This document shows positions 8,968 through 18,014 of a stretch of DNA of 64,000 bases, in pieces (positions within the stretch are counted from its first letter, which is position 1; every line of letters starts with the position of its first letter). Location of the stretch: assembly GCF_006716745.1 (NCBI RefSeq), contig NZ_VFPP01000001.1, positions 1,736,001-1,800,000 of the forward strand, written 5' to 3'. Source of the DNA: Saccharothrix saharensis. Its GTDB lineage: Bacteria > Actinomycetota > Actinomycetes > Mycobacteriales > Pseudonocardiaceae. A program made the position numbers and the translations under genes. Under the pieces are notes generated by a model that saw only the letters and a list, made by a program, of their open reading frames with translations, was not told the DNA's origin and searched no databases.

Positions 8968-9917
8968 CCGCCGCACCGCGCCAGCAGGTCCGGGTCGTGC
9001 TCGCGCAGGCCCGCGTCCAGCCGGTCGACGTGCGCGCCGGTGCCGACGACCTCGAAGTGGTGCGCCCGCAGCGCGCCGAGCACCCAGCCCAGGAACTCGA
9101 CCTTCCGCGCGCCGGGCACCGCCATGCCGGGGAAGAACTCCATGCCGGGCGCCTCGGCCGCGCCGAGCACGTCCGTGGGGTGCAGCAGCAGCGACGGCTG
9201 GACGCCACGCGCCCGGCACAACCGCAGCGCCGCGGTGAAGTGGGCGCGGGCCAGCCGCGGCGAGAGCTGGTGCAGTTGCAGCAGGTACGAGCCGTGGATG
9301 GGGACGCGCAGCAGCGGCATGGTGGTGACCGGCAGCTCGACCAGGCCCGCGCCGACGCGCCAGCGGTAGGCGCGGTTGGGCGCGCGGACGCGGGCGAAGC
9401 CGCCGAACAGGTCGCGTTCGCCGCCGGTCGGCGCGGTGCGGTTGTGGTAGGCGCGGGCCAGCGGGCCGATCCAGGTGGGCAGGGTGCTGGCGTCGTAGCG
9501 GTAGCCGCGTTCGGCGAGCAGTTCGAGCAGGTCCCGGGTGACGCTGTAGCCGGGGCCGCGGAAGCCGGTCGGCCGGGGCGCGCCCGCGGCGACGAGGGCG
9601 TCCTCGGTGCGGGCGAGTTCGGCTTCGAGCCGGTCGCGGGTGTAGCGGTGCAGCCAGGGTTCGTGGCCGTAGGAGTGGTTTCCGATCTCGTGGCCGGCGG
9701 CGACGATGTCGGCGACGGCCCGCGCGCCGTCGTCCCGCTCGGCGTCCGCGCCGACGACGAACACGGTGGTGGTGAGGTCGTGCGCGCCGAAGACGTCGAG
9801 CAGGCGCGGCACGGCGGTGCCCAGGAAGCTCGGGCGGCGTTCCCACTCGGGGTCGCCGTGGGTCTTGAGGTAGGCCCAGAGGTTGTCGAGGTCGAGGGAG
9901 ACGCTGGCGGTGTTCAC
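8964..9917 (-). CDS. Polysaccharide deacetylase (NodB/CE4-like)
   Basis: A 317-aa protein starting NTASVSLDLDNLWAYLKTHGD. It has the CE4 metal-site pattern: Asp in SLDLDN for catalysis/metal, and the two His in GNHSYGHEPW for the metal. Later it has RGPGYSVT and a C-terminal LLLHPTDVLG, where the His is the usual catalytic base. No signal peptide is visible, so it probably acts on a cytosolic or membrane-facing sugar intermediate, as seen for CE4 members within capsule operons. The GTG start at 9917 overlaps the EamA-like gene's stop (GTGA). Activity on N-acetyl sugars is family inference. Confidence 0.83.
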   Translation of the reverse strand: MNTASVSLDLDNLWAYLKTHGDPEWERRPSFLGTAVPRLLDVFGAHDLTTTVFVVGADAERDDGARAVADIVAAGHEIGNHSYGHEPWLHRYTRDRLEAELARTEDALVAAGAPRPTGFRGPGYSVTRDLLELLAERGYRYDASTLPTWIGPLARAYHNRTAPTGGERDLFGGFARVRAPNRAYRWRVGAGLVELPVTTMPLLRVPIHGSYLLQLHQLSPRLARAHFTAALRLCRARGVQPSLLLHPTDVLGAAEAPGMEFFPGMAVPGARKVEFLGWVLGALRAHHFEVVGTGAHVDRLDAGLREHDPDLLARCGG

Positions 9918-10738
9918 CGGGCCGCCTCCGCCGGGGTCCTGGCGAAGCGGTCGGCGTAGCCGAGCAGCAGCACGCCGCACACGACGAGCCCGACGCCCAG
10001 CGCCACCCACCACTCGCGGCCGGGTGTGATCCGGTCGCCGAGGGCGGCGATGCCGATGATCGAGGTGAGCACGACGGTGGTGGCGTCCATGGTGGCCACG
10101 GTCGAGGTGGCCGAGCCGCGGCGCAGGGCCAGCGCGAGGTAGGACTGGCCGACGAGCGCGGCGGCGACCATCAGCCACGTCAACGGGTACAGCGGGAGGG
10201 TGGGCAGCGGTTCGTCGGCCAGGGTGCGGCTGGTGATGGCCACCACGGCGAACGCCAGGCCGGCGAGCGCGGCGAGCGGCACGACGCCGCCGATCCGCCG
10301 CTGCACCAGGACGAGCGCGATCACGGGGAGTCCGAACAGGACGATGCCGAGCCCCTGGGGCACGTCGTGCGCGGCCGAGGGGGTTGCCGCCGCGACGAGC
10401 AGCACCAGCCCGGTCGCCATCACCACGAGCACCACGACCTCGATCGCGCGGACCCGCCAGCCGAGCACGGCGATGCCGAACAGGGTCGCGAGGCCCACCG
10501 CGCACGACGACCCGGCCTGGACCAGGTAGAGGGGCAGCCGGGCGCGGGCCAGGAACGCCAGCGCGAACCCGCCGACCTGGCCCGCGAAACCGAGCAGGTA
10601 CAGCCGGTCGCGGGCGAGCCGGGCGAGCAGCCCCAGCCCGCCGCCGCCTTCGCCGGCGCGACGGGACGCGATCGACTGGGCGACGACGCCCAGCGCGTAC
10701 AGCACCGCGGAGGCGGCGAGTTCGAGGTAGCCAGTCAC
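9914..10738 (-). CDS. EamA/DMT-like multi-pass membrane protein
   Basis: A 274-aa hydrophobic protein with about 10 membrane helices, resembling the drug/metabolite-transporter (EamA-like) group and the actinobacterial proteins of that fold. It reads VTGYLELAASAVLYALGVVAQSIASRR and ends in the tail GYADRFARTPAEAAR. The open frame continues upstream to 10846, but a GTG at 10738 preceded by GGAAGG on the minus strand is the best start. It is the first gene of the polysaccharide operon, so it may export or flip a precursor. The substrate is unknown. The promoter should lie in the 230-base gap shared with the divergent methyltransferase gene. Confidence 0.7.
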   Translation of the reverse strand: MTGYLELAASAVLYALGVVAQSIASRRAGEGGGGLGLLARLARDRLYLLGFAGQVGGFALAFLARARLPLYLVQAGSSCAVGLATLFGIAVLGWRVRAIEVVVLVVMATGLVLLVAAATPSAAHDVPQGLGIVLFGLPVIALVLVQRRIGGVVPLAALAGLAFAVVAITSRTLADEPLPTLPLYPLTWLMVAAALVGQSYLALALRRGSATSTVATMDATTVVLTSIIGIAALGDRITPGREWWVALGVGLVVCGVLLLGYADRFARTPAEAAR

Positions 10739-10909
10739 GCGACCCTTCCCTGGAGATGACGGCCCGTGGAGACAGCCGGCGCGCGGAAGCGGTCGGTGTG
10801 GTCCCGATATCGGAAGGGCAGCGTAGGACCCGCAGGTCCGCGCCACGTTCGAGCGATAGGCGACTACCCGATCGAGCGATCTTGCTGATCACGCAACGAC
10901 ATCCGGGCG

Positions 10910-10934
10910 AGTTGCCGGTTCGGCAACTTTCTTT
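10910..10934 (+). terminator. Leader hairpin with T-rich tail upstream of methyltransferase
   Basis: AGTTGCCG and CGGCAACT form a perfect 8-bp stem around a 3-base loop at 10910-10928, followed by TTCTTT. It ends 35 bases before the methyltransferase ATG, inside the 230-base gap between divergent genes. It could be an attenuator-like hairpin or a palindromic operator; sequence alone does not decide. The rest of the gap shows no gene. Confidence 0.4.
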
Positions 10935-10968
10935 GCCGGACGACCGGTGCCGCCCGCAGGATCGAGGC

Positions 10969-11607
10969 ATGAACGCGACTGAGGAGTACTGGGAGACCTT
11001 CTACCGCGACCGGGACCAGGTCTGGACCGGCAAGCCCAACGAGCTGCTGGTCCGCGAGGTCGCGCACCTGGAGCCGGGCACGGCGCTGGACCTGGGCTGC
11101 GGTGAGGGCGGCGACGCGTTGTGGTTGGCCGAGCAGGGCTGGCGGGTGACCGCGGTCGACGTGTCCGCCGTCGCCCTGGCCAGGGGTGCGGCCCGGGCGG
11201 TCGAGCGGGGTGTGGCCGCGCGGGTCGACTGGCAGCGGCACGACCTGGCGCGGTCGTTCCCGACCGGGTCGTTCGACCTGGTGTCGGCGCAGTTCCTGCA
11301 CTCGTCCGTGGCCGGCGAGGGTGAGCGGGAGGGCATCCTGGCGCGGGCGGCCGGGGCGGTGGCGCGCGGTGGTGTGCTGCTGGTGGTGGGACACGCGGGC
11401 TGGCCGACGTTCCTTCGGGACAACCCGCCGGTGGACGTGGTGTTCCCGACCAACGCCGACGTGCTGGCGTCGCTGCGCCTCGGCCCGGAGTGGGTGGTGG
11501 AGGTGGACGAGTCGGTCGAGCGGGAGCTGACCGGCCCCGACGGCGAGCACGGGACGCGCTCGGACATCGTGTTGCGCTTGAGGCGCGGCCAGGACGGGGT
11601 CAGGTGA
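10969..11607 (+). CDS. Class I SAM-dependent methyltransferase
   Basis: A 212-aa methyltransferase. Motif I is ALDLGCGEGGDALWLAEQG with the following acidic end of strand 2 in VTAVDVSAVAL. Motif IV/post-I is FDLVSAQFLHSS. The start YWETFYRDRDQVWTGKPNELL is typical of TehB-like/thiopurine-like small methyltransferases, which often act on small inorganic or xenobiotic substrates. The open frame extends far upstream, but ATG 10969 begins the conserved region. The 3' end overlaps the convergent hydroxylase gene by 8 bases. The natural substrate is not identifiable. Confidence 0.85.
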   Translation: MNATEEYWETFYRDRDQVWTGKPNELLVREVAHLEPGTALDLGCGEGGDALWLAEQGWRVTAVDVSAVALARGAARAVERGVAARVDWQRHDLARSFPTGSFDLVSAQFLHSSVAGEGEREGILARAAGAVARGGVLLVVGHAGWPTFLRDNPPVDVVFPTNADVLASLRLGPEWVVEVDESVERELTGPDGEHGTRSDIVLRLRRGQDGVR

Positions 11608-12505
11608 CCGCGCCGCGCTCGTGCAGCGCGGGCAGGCGCAGGCGGTCGCGGGTGGTGTCGTCGAACCCGTCCAGGAAGTCGTGCAGCGCGTCGGCGAGGT
11701 GGTCCAGCGAGCGCATCGCGTACAGCACCGGCTGGTACCCGGCCGCCGTGTAGGCGGTGTCCGCGACGCGTTCGACGGACCACGGCCTGATCTCGGCGCG
11801 GTGCAGCCGGCCCAGTTCGCCGTACGAGGACAGCAGCGCGGCCCCGTACGCCCTCGGCCGTCCCCGCTCGTGCGCGACGCCGTACTCCAGGGTGAACCAG
11901 TACACGCGGCTGATCAGGTCGAGGGCGTCCGCGCTGTCCACTCGGGACGCCGCCGCGCCGACCAGCCGGTACAGGTCGGCGAACCAGGGCGAGGACAGGT
12001 GCGTGCCGTGGCCGTACACGTCGTGCACGACGTCGGGTTCGGGTGTGTAGAGCGGCATCGCCGGGTGCCGCACGTACTGCACCGCGTGGAAGTACCCGCG
12101 CGCCATGGCACCCAGGAACCGCTTGTCCGGTACGAGCCCGCCGGCGAGGGTGAACCGGAACCCGGTGAGCGCGTGCAGGCGGTCGCCGACCTCGGCGTGC
12201 TGCGGCACGTGGTCGGCGGGGACGGGCGCGGCGTCCCGCGCCTGCAGCACCTTCCGGCACACGGTGTCCTCTTGGACCGCCGTCAGGGCGGTGTGGACCT
12301 GTCGCCAGGTCTCGTGCTCGCGCTCGGTGTAGGTGACCGGCGGCGAGGGCGCGCCCACCTCGTGGCCCTCGGCCGCCGCCACGATCGCGTCCCGGCGGCG
12401 CAGGTACGCGGGATCGCTCAGGCCGGGGTGCCGCCGCGCGGCGCCCAACCTCCCGCCCGGCGCCACCGGCGTCCGCGCGGGCGCCTCGATGGTTTCGCTC
12501 GTCAT
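11600..12505 (-). CDS. phhA: Phenylalanine 4-monooxygenase (aromatic amino acid hydroxylase)
   Basis: A 301-aa homologue of the pterin-dependent aromatic amino acid hydroxylases, which convert phenylalanine to tyrosine using tetrahydropterin, O2 and non-haem iron. The 2-His-1-Glu iron site is visible: both His in DVVHDVYGHGTH (residues 161 and 166) and Glu in WFTLEYGV (residue 207). The N-terminal HxxWRQVHTAL and the GFRFTLAGGLVPDKRFL segments also match. The usual motif has Pro after the second His, but here it is GHGTH, a small deviation. ATG 12505 is chosen; a GTG at 12538 in the same frame is possible, and neither has a strong ribosome-binding site. It may serve catabolism of phenylalanine or supply tyrosine. 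No pterin recycling gene lies next to it. Confidence 0.85.
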   Translation of the reverse strand: MTSETIEAPARTPVAPGGRLGAARRHPGLSDPAYLRRRDAIVAAAEGHEVGAPSPPVTYTEREHETWRQVHTALTAVQEDTVCRKVLQARDAAPVPADHVPQHAEVGDRLHALTGFRFTLAGGLVPDKRFLGAMARGYFHAVQYVRHPAMPLYTPEPDVVHDVYGHGTHLSSPWFADLYRLVGAAASRVDSADALDLISRVYWFTLEYGVAHERGRPRAYGAALLSSYGELGRLHRAEIRPWSVERVADTAYTAAGYQPVLYAMRSLDHLADALHDFLDGFDDTTRDRLRLPALHERGAVT

Positions 12506-12611
12506 GCACGGTGCGTACCCGGGCTGTTCCGCCGGCACACGACAGGCGGATAGCGCTCACCCCGTCAGGTGACAGAACTTTCTCGCCCAACGGTGCCCAC
12601 AGGACCGCGCG

Positions 12612-13484
12612 TCACAGGCGGGCGAGCAGGGTGGTGAGCGCCTGGCCGAGGGGCAGGTCGACGCGGACGGTCGCGTGGACGTCGCCCCTGGTCTCGCCCT
12701 GGTTGACGATGAGGACCGGCTTGCCCGCGGCGGCGGCGTGGCGGACGAACCGCAGACCCGACATGACGGTCAGCGACGAGCCGAGCACGAGCAGCGCGTC
12801 GGCGGCGTCCACCAGCCCGTAGCACCGCTCGACCCGCGGCCGGGGCACGTTCTCGCCGAAGAACACCACGTCCGGCTTGAGCACCCCGGTGCCGCAGTCG
12901 GCGCAGTCGACCAGCCGGAACGACCGCACCTCGTGCTCGGGCAGGTCCACGTCACCGTCGGGGTTGATGCGGGTCGCGGTCGCCTCGAACGCGGGGTTGG
13001 CGGCGCGGAACCGGCGGTCGAGGTCCTCGCGGGCGCTCACCGCGCCGCAGTCCAGGCAGATCACCCGGTCGAGGCTGCCGTGCAGGTCGACCACGTCCGG
13101 TGTGCCCGCGGCCTGGTGCAGGCCGTCGACGTTCTGCGTGATGACGCCGCAGAGGTGGCCGCGGGCGTGCAGCTCGGCGACGGCGCGGTGGCCGGTGTTG
13201 GGCGCGGCGCGGGCGATGGTCCGCCAGCCGAGGTGGCTGCGCGCCCAGTACCGGCGCCGGCCCGCCTCGCCGCCGACGAACTCGTCGTAGGTCATCGGGG
13301 TGTGCTTGCGCAGGCTGCCGGACGCGCCCCGGTAGTCCGGGATGCCGGACTCGGTGGACAGCCCGGCGCCGCTGAGCACCAGCACCCGCCCGGCGGCGAC
13401 CACCCGCACGACCTCGTCCAGGCTGGTCGTGCGCGGCAGCGGCGCACCGGTCGGCGTCCAGCTCAGCGTCGGCCGTGTGCGCAT
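12612..13484 (-). CDS. Sir2-family NAD-dependent protein deacylase
   Basis: A 290-aa sirtuin. The Rossmann NAD site GAGLSTESGIPDYRG is at residues 39-53, TQNVDGLH at 116-123, the catalytic His at 135 (VVDLHGSL), and the structural zinc site is CLDC (143-146) plus CADC (194-197). Late NAD contacts are LGSSLTV and IVNQGET. It removes acyl groups from lysines using NAD. It lies 9 bases downstream of the LacI-type regulator on the same strand, so the two may be co-transcribed. A GSLRKH stretch follows the NAD loop, as in the bacterial class II-like group. The target proteins are unknown. Confidence 0.92.
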   Translation of the reverse strand: MRTRPTLSWTPTGAPLPRTTSLDEVVRVVAAGRVLVLSGAGLSTESGIPDYRGASGSLRKHTPMTYDEFVGGEAGRRRYWARSHLGWRTIARAAPNTGHRAVAELHARGHLCGVITQNVDGLHQAAGTPDVVDLHGSLDRVICLDCGAVSAREDLDRRFRAANPAFEATATRINPDGDVDLPEHEVRSFRLVDCADCGTGVLKPDVVFFGENVPRPRVERCYGLVDAADALLVLGSSLTVMSGLRFVRHAAAAGKPVLIVNQGETRGDVHATVRVDLPLGQALTTLLARL

Positions 13485-13493
13485 GTCCCCACT

Positions 13494-14543
13494 TTACGTG
13501 CGGTCGGGAGCCGGGCCCGTGGACTCGCGGACCACCAGCTCCGGCGGGCGCACCTCGACCGGTTCGGCGTCGACCTCCCCGAGCGAGGCGAGCAGCACGC
13601 GGGCCGCCGCGCGGCCCAGCCCGACCAGGTCCTGGCGCACGGTGGTGAGCTGGGGGTAGACCAGCTCACCGAGCGGCAGGTCGTCATGACCGATCACGGA
13701 CAGCTCGCCGGGCACGTCGACGCCCAGCCGGCGGGCCGCGCTCAGGCCGGCCACGGCCATGGAGTCGTTGGCGAACAGCACGGCGGTCGGGCGGCGCCGG
13801 TCGGCCAGCAGCGCGCTGATCGCGTCCACCGCGCCGGCGGCGGTGAAGTCGGAGACGAGCGAGTGGCTGGGTGCGAGGCCGCGGGCGGCCAGGGCGTCCT
13901 CGAACACGCGCCGCCGGTGGACGGTGTGCACGCGGTCCTCGGGGCCGGACACGTAGGCGACGCGGCGGTGCCCGTGCCCGACGAGGTGGTCGACGGCCGC
14001 GCGGATGCCGCTGCCCAGGCCGGTGGCCTGCACCGACGGCACCGGGTCGGCGCGCCACGGCGTGCCGACCAGCACGGCGTTCACGCCGAGGGTCCGCAGC
14101 AGCTCGAAGCGGGTGTCGCCGATCCGGCTCTCGGTCAGCACGACGCCGTCCACCCGGCGTTCGTCGGCCAGCCTGCGGTAGGCGGCCTCCTCGGGGTCGG
14201 GTTCCCCGGGGCCGGGCTGCTCGCCGACGATGTGCAGCAGCAGGCCGTACCCGAGCGGGGACAGCTCGCCCTCGATGCCGGAGATCAGCAGGCTGAAGTG
14301 CGGGTCGGCGCTGAGCAGGTCCGGCGAGCGCTTGGCGACCATGCCGATGGCGCGGGTCTTCGCCGAGCGCAGGGCGACGGCGGCGGCGGACGGGGTCCAC
14401 TGGAGCTTGCTCGCGGCGGTGAGGACGCGTTCGCGGGTGGCCGCGGAGATGCTGCCCTTGCCGTTGACGACCTTCGACACGGCCGCCACCGACACCCCGG
14501 CGAGAGCGGCGACGTCGGTGATCGTCGGCTTGCGACCTGACAC
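13494..14543 (-). CDS. LacI-family transcriptional regulator
   Basis: A 349-aa repressor. The HTH at residues 7-27 (TITDVAALAGVSVAAVSKVV) and hinge helix PSAAAVALRSAKT are followed by a periplasmic-binding-like effector domain with VLFANDSMAVAGL and VIGHDDLPLGELVYPQLTTV, the usual C-terminal landmarks. It starts with GTG at 14543 and is divergent from the glycosidase/mannonate dehydratase pair, with only 68 bases between the starts. It most likely represses that pair and itself, with a sugar or sugar acid as inducer. The sirtuin gene follows closely downstream. Confidence 0.92.
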   Translation of the reverse strand: MSGRKPTITDVAALAGVSVAAVSKVVNGKGSISAATRERVLTAASKLQWTPSAAAVALRSAKTRAIGMVAKRSPDLLSADPHFSLLISGIEGELSPLGYGLLLHIVGEQPGPGEPDPEEAAYRRLADERRVDGVVLTESRIGDTRFELLRTLGVNAVLVGTPWRADPVPSVQATGLGSGIRAAVDHLVGHGHRRVAYVSGPEDRVHTVHRRRVFEDALAARGLAPSHSLVSDFTAAGAVDAISALLADRRRPTAVLFANDSMAVAGLSAARRLGVDVPGELSVIGHDDLPLGELVYPQLTTVRQDLVGLGRAAARVLLASLGEVDAEPVEVRPPELVVRESTGPAPDRT

Positions 14544-14589
14544 CCGGCAAACGTTACACCGGTTGCGCGGCTGACCTCGACAGACGCCA

Positions 14590-14605
14590 GGTTAAACGAT
14601 ATACC
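14590..14605. promoter_or_regulatory. Candidate LacI-type operator
   Basis: The 16-mer GGTTAAACGATATACC is an imperfect palindrome (10 of 16 positions) centred on CG, as expected for LacI-family operators. It lies 7 bases before the glycosidase ATG and about 47 bases from the divergent regulator's start. An AACGTT core also occurs nearby at 14553-14558. Binding is inferred. Confidence 0.4.
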
Positions 14606-14611
14606 TGTGCC

Positions 14612-16549
14612 ATGCAGCGCAAGTCCGCCAGGCTCGCCGGCCCCGACACCTGGGTGGGGGTCAACCACTGGTCGCGGACGGGCGGTCCGCTGATGTGGCG
14701 CCACTACGACCCGGCCGTGGTGGACGAGGAGCTGCGGGTGATGCGCGAGCACGGGATCGGGCCGACCCGCAGCTTCTTCCACTGGCCCGACTTCATGCCG
14801 ACCGAGCACTCGCTGGACGGCGAGCTGCTCACCCGCTACGACGACTTCCTCGACCGGCACCACGCGCTGGGCATGCGGACCGTCCCCACGTTCGTCGTCG
14901 GGCACATGTCCGGCCAGAACTGGGACCCGGCGTGGCGGGGCGGCCGGGGCATCTTCACCGACGCGTCGTTCCCGGACCGTCAGCGCTGGTACGTGCGCGA
15001 GCTGACCGGCCGGTGGAAGGACCACCCGGCGGTGGCGGGGTGGCTGCTGAGCAACGAGATCCCGATCTACGCCGACCGGCGGTCGCGGGGCATCGGCACG
15101 CTGGACGCGGACGCGGTGACGGCGTGGGCGGCGGCGCTGTTCTCCGAGATCCGGGCGGCGGGCGCGACGCAGCCGGTGTCGGTCGGCGACGGCGCGTGGG
15201 GCGTGGAGGTCGCCGGACTGGACAACGGCTTCCGGGTCCGCGATCCGACCCCGTTGATCGACTTCCACGGGCCGCACGTGTACCGGATGGACGACGACCA
15301 GCTGCGGCTGCACCTCGGCGCGGCGTTCGTGTGCGAGCTGCTCGACATCGGCGGCAAGCCGGTGGTCGTGGAGGAGTTCGGGGTGACGTCGGACCACGCG
15401 TCGGAGGAGAACGCCGCCCACTACTACCGGCAGGTCCTGCACACGACGTTGCCGGCGGGCGCGACCGGCTGGATACCGTGGAACAACACCGACTACGACG
15501 ACCTGGCCGACCAGGAGCCGTACCGGCACCACCCGTTCGAGATGCACTTCGGGCTGACCGACTCCGCCGGGCGACCGAAGGCCCGGCTGCGGGAGGTGCG
15601 GGCGTTCACGGAGGTGTTGCGGCGCACGGACTTCGCGCGGTTGCGGCGACCGGACACCCCGATCGCGTTGCTGGTGTCGTCCTTCCTGGAAGCGCGCTAC
15701 CCGTTCACGCAGCCCGAGGACGCGACGAGCGTGGTGAACAACGCGCGGCAGGCGTACATCGCGGCACGGGAGGCCGACCTGCCGGTGGGAGTGGCGCGCG
15801 AGCTGGACGGCGTGCCCGACGACTGCGCGCTGTACCTCGTGCCGTCGATGAAGCAGCTCACCGCGCCCACGTGGCGGACGTTGGTGCAGCGGGCCGAGGC
15901 GGGCGCGGTGGTCTACGCGTCGTACTTCGTCGGCGAGCACCGGACGCAGCGCGGACCGTGGTGGCCGAGGCTGGACGAGACGTTCGGCGTGGTGAAGCAG
16001 CTGCGGTACGGGCTGGTCGACCCGATCGAGGACGACGAGCTGCGGATGGTGCTCCAGCGCGACTTCGGTGGCATCGGGGCGGGCGAGGAACTGGTCTTCC
16101 GGGTCGGTGGGACGGACGGGTCCCGCGCTTTCCTGCCGGTGGTGCCGGACGGGGCGGAAGTCGTCGCGGTGAACGGGCACGGTCGGCCCGCGCTGCTGCG
16201 GCACCGGGTCGGTGACGGGTGGCTGGTGCTGTGCACCTACCCGGTGGAGCACATGGCCGCCATGACGCCCCGGGTCAACCCGGAGCCCACGTGGCGGCTG
16301 TACGCGGCGCTGGCCGAGGTGGCGGGCGTGCCGCCGCGGGTGCGGGTGGACGACCCGCTGGTGTCGACCGGGTTGATGGAGCACTCCGTCGACGGTCGGG
16401 TGTTCGCGTGGTTCGTGAGCGGGCACCCGTCACCCGTCGTGGTGAAGCCGGTGGTGGCCGGCGGGTCGCTGGCGGGGTTGGACGGCTCGCCGTGGGACGC
16501 GGTGGAGCTGGGTGCGTTCGGCGTGCTCGTCGGGGAGGTGCCGGCATGA
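14612..16549 (+). CDS. Clan GH-A glycoside hydrolase (GH5/GH42-like architecture)
   Basis: A 645-aa TIM-barrel glycosidase. The two catalytic Glu expected for clan GH-A are visible: acid/base at about residue 149 (GWLLSNEIP) and nucleophile at about residue 255 (PVVVEEFGV). The N-terminus [16 protein letters not shown] and the line [11 protein letters not shown] match barrel strands 1-2. After the barrel, about residue 345 onward looks like the flavodoxin-like trimerisation domain of GH42-type enzymes ([25 protein letters not shown]), followed by a small beta domain. No signal peptide is seen, so it acts inside the cell on an imported oligosaccharide. It is coupled by ATGA to a mannonate dehydratase gene and faces a LacI regulator. 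Substrate unknown; a mannoside or uronide is plausible. Confidence 0.78.
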   Translation: MQRKSARLAGPDTWVGVNHWSRTGGPLMWRHYDPAVVDEELRVMREHGIGPTRSFFHWPDFMPTEHSLDGELLTRYDDFLDRHHALGMRTVPTFVVGHMSGQNWDPAWRGGRGIFTDASFPDRQRWYVRELTGRWKDHPAVAGWLLSNEIPIYADRRSRGIGTLDADAVTAWAAALFSEIRAAGATQPVSVGDGAWGVEVAGLDNGFRVRDPTPLIDFHGPHVYRMDDDQLRLHLGAAFVCELLDIGGKPVVVEEFGVTSDHASEENAAHYYRQVLHTTLPAGATGWIPWNNTDYDDLADQEPYRHHPFEMHFGLTDSAGRPKARLREVRAFTEVLRRTDFARLRRPDTPIALLVSSFLEARYPFTQPEDATSVVNNARQAYIAAREADLPVGVARELDGVPDDCALYLVPSMKQLTAPTWRTLVQRAEAGAVVYASYFVGEHRTQRGPWWPRLDETFGVVKQLRYGLVDPIEDDELRMVLQRDFGGIGAGEELVFRVGGTDGSRAFLPVVPDGAEVVAVNGHGRPALLRHRVGDGWLVLCTYPVEHMAAMTPRVNPEPTWRLYAALAEVAGVPPRVRVDDPLVSTGLMEHSVDGRVFAWFVSGHPSPVVVKPVVAGGSLAGLDGSPWDAVELGAFGVLVGEVPA

Positions 16550-17775
16550 GGATCGCGGCGGCGGAGGTCGTGGTGACGTGCCCGGGGCGGAACTTCGTCA
16601 CGCTCCGGGTCACCACCGAGGACGGGATCACCGGCCTGGGCGACGCCACGCTCAACGGGCGTGAGCTGGCGGTGGAGGCGTACCTGCGGGAGCACGTCGT
16701 ACCGCTGCTGGTCGGGCGGGACGCGTCGGCGATCGAGGACACCTGGCAGTACCTGTACCGGGGCGCGTACTGGCGGCGCGGCCCGGTGACGATGGCCGCG
16801 ATCGCCGCCGTCGACACGGCGTTGTGGGACATCAAGGCGCGCGCGGCCGGGATGCCGCTGTACCAGTTGCTCGGCGGGGCGTGCCGGGTCGGGGCGCTGG
16901 CGTACGGGCACGCGTCCGGGCGCGACCTGCCGGAGCTGTTCGACTCGATCCGGCTGCACCTCGAACTGGGGTTCCGGGCGATCCGGGTGCAGACCGGCAT
17001 CCCCGGGCTGGACACGGTGTACGGGGTGGCGGCGTCGGCGGCCGGCGGCGGTGACCGGTACGACTACGAGCCGGCGCGCCCCACCGCGTTGCCGGTGGAG
17101 GAGAGCTGGGACACCCGCGCCTACCTGCGGCACGTGCCGTCGGTGTTCGAGGCGGTGCGGTCGGAGTTCGGCCCGTCGCTGCCGCTGCTGCACGACGGGC
17201 ACCACCGGATGACCCCGATCGAGGCGGCCCGGTTGGGCAAGGCGCTGGAGCCGTACGACCTGTTCTGGCTGGAGGACGCCACGCCGGGCGAGGACCAGGC
17301 GGCGTTGCGGCTGATCCGGCAGCACACCACCACGCCGCTGGCGATCGGCGAGGTGTTCAACTCGATCCACGACTACACGACGCTGCTCGGCGAGCGGTTG
17401 ATCGACTACGTCCGGTCGGCGGTCACCCACACCGGTGGCGTGACGGCGTTGAAGAGGGTGCTCGACTTCGCCGCCGTGTACGGGGTGAAGTCGGGGATGC
17501 ACGGGCCGACGGACATCTCGCCGGTCGGCATGGCCGCCGCGCTGCACCTGGACCTGGCCGTGCACAACTTCGGCATCCAGGAGTACATGCGGCACGCGCC
17601 GGAGACGCTGGAGGTGTTCCGGACCTCGTACACGTTCGCGGACGGCCTGCTGCACCCGTCCGACGCTCCGGGGTTGGGGGTGGAGCTGGACGTGGCCGCC
17701 GCGGCCCGGTTCCCCTACCGCGCCGCGTACCTGCCGGTGAACCGGCTGGCGGACGGAACCCTCCACGACTGGTGA
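16546..17775 (+). CDS. manD: D-mannonate dehydratase, enolase superfamily (ManD)
   Basis: A 409-aa enolase-superfamily enzyme. Residues match the ManD subgroup of the mannonate dehydratases: Arg147 and Tyr159 (the acid/base pair), the first metal ligand and His in LLHDGHHR (Asp217, His219), Glu243 in [11 protein letters not shown] and Glu269 in AIGEVFNS. The 'capping' N-terminal domain and the long [15 protein letters not shown] insertion are also typical. The family dehydrates D-mannonate to 2-keto-3-deoxygluconate, but some members have low activity and act on gluconate, so the exact substrate is not certain. The ATG overlaps the glycosidase stop (ATGA). Together with the divergent LacI gene this suggests catabolism of a uronic-acid or aldonate-containing sugar. 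Confidence 0.85.
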   Translation: MRIAAAEVVVTCPGRNFVTLRVTTEDGITGLGDATLNGRELAVEAYLREHVVPLLVGRDASAIEDTWQYLYRGAYWRRGPVTMAAIAAVDTALWDIKARAAGMPLYQLLGGACRVGALAYGHASGRDLPELFDSIRLHLELGFRAIRVQTGIPGLDTVYGVAASAAGGGDRYDYEPARPTALPVEESWDTRAYLRHVPSVFEAVRSEFGPSLPLLHDGHHRMTPIEAARLGKALEPYDLFWLEDATPGEDQAALRLIRQHTTTPLAIGEVFNSIHDYTTLLGERLIDYVRSAVTHTGGVTALKRVLDFAAVYGVKSGMHGPTDISPVGMAAALHLDLAVHNFGIQEYMRHAPETLEVFRTSYTFADGLLHPSDAPGLGVELDVAAAARFPYRAAYLPVNRLADGTLHDW

Positions 17776-18014
17776 GCGGCCCTGCCCGCGCCGATGGTGG
17801 AGTTCGCCGGGACCTGGCGGCGGACCCCGAACGTCGTCTGCTCGCGGACGCGGGAGCAGGCGGGGCCGAACGCGACGATCGTGCGCTGGCGGAGGTGCGG
17901 GCGTTCCGTGAGCGGCGAGCGGTGCCCTGGTGGTGGGCGGCCCGGAGCGGGGCCGCACCTGCGCGCGTTCCCCCGGCTTCGGGGGAACTGCGGCGGTGGC
18001 GGTGGCCGGGGTGG
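17776..18014. other. Gene-poor stretch after mannonate dehydratase
   Basis: A 142-codon open frame begins with a GTG that overlaps the mannonate dehydratase stop (17772), but its second half lies inside the serine-hydrolase remnant and it resembles no family. It is not annotated as a gene. No terminator is obvious. Confidence 0.5.
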
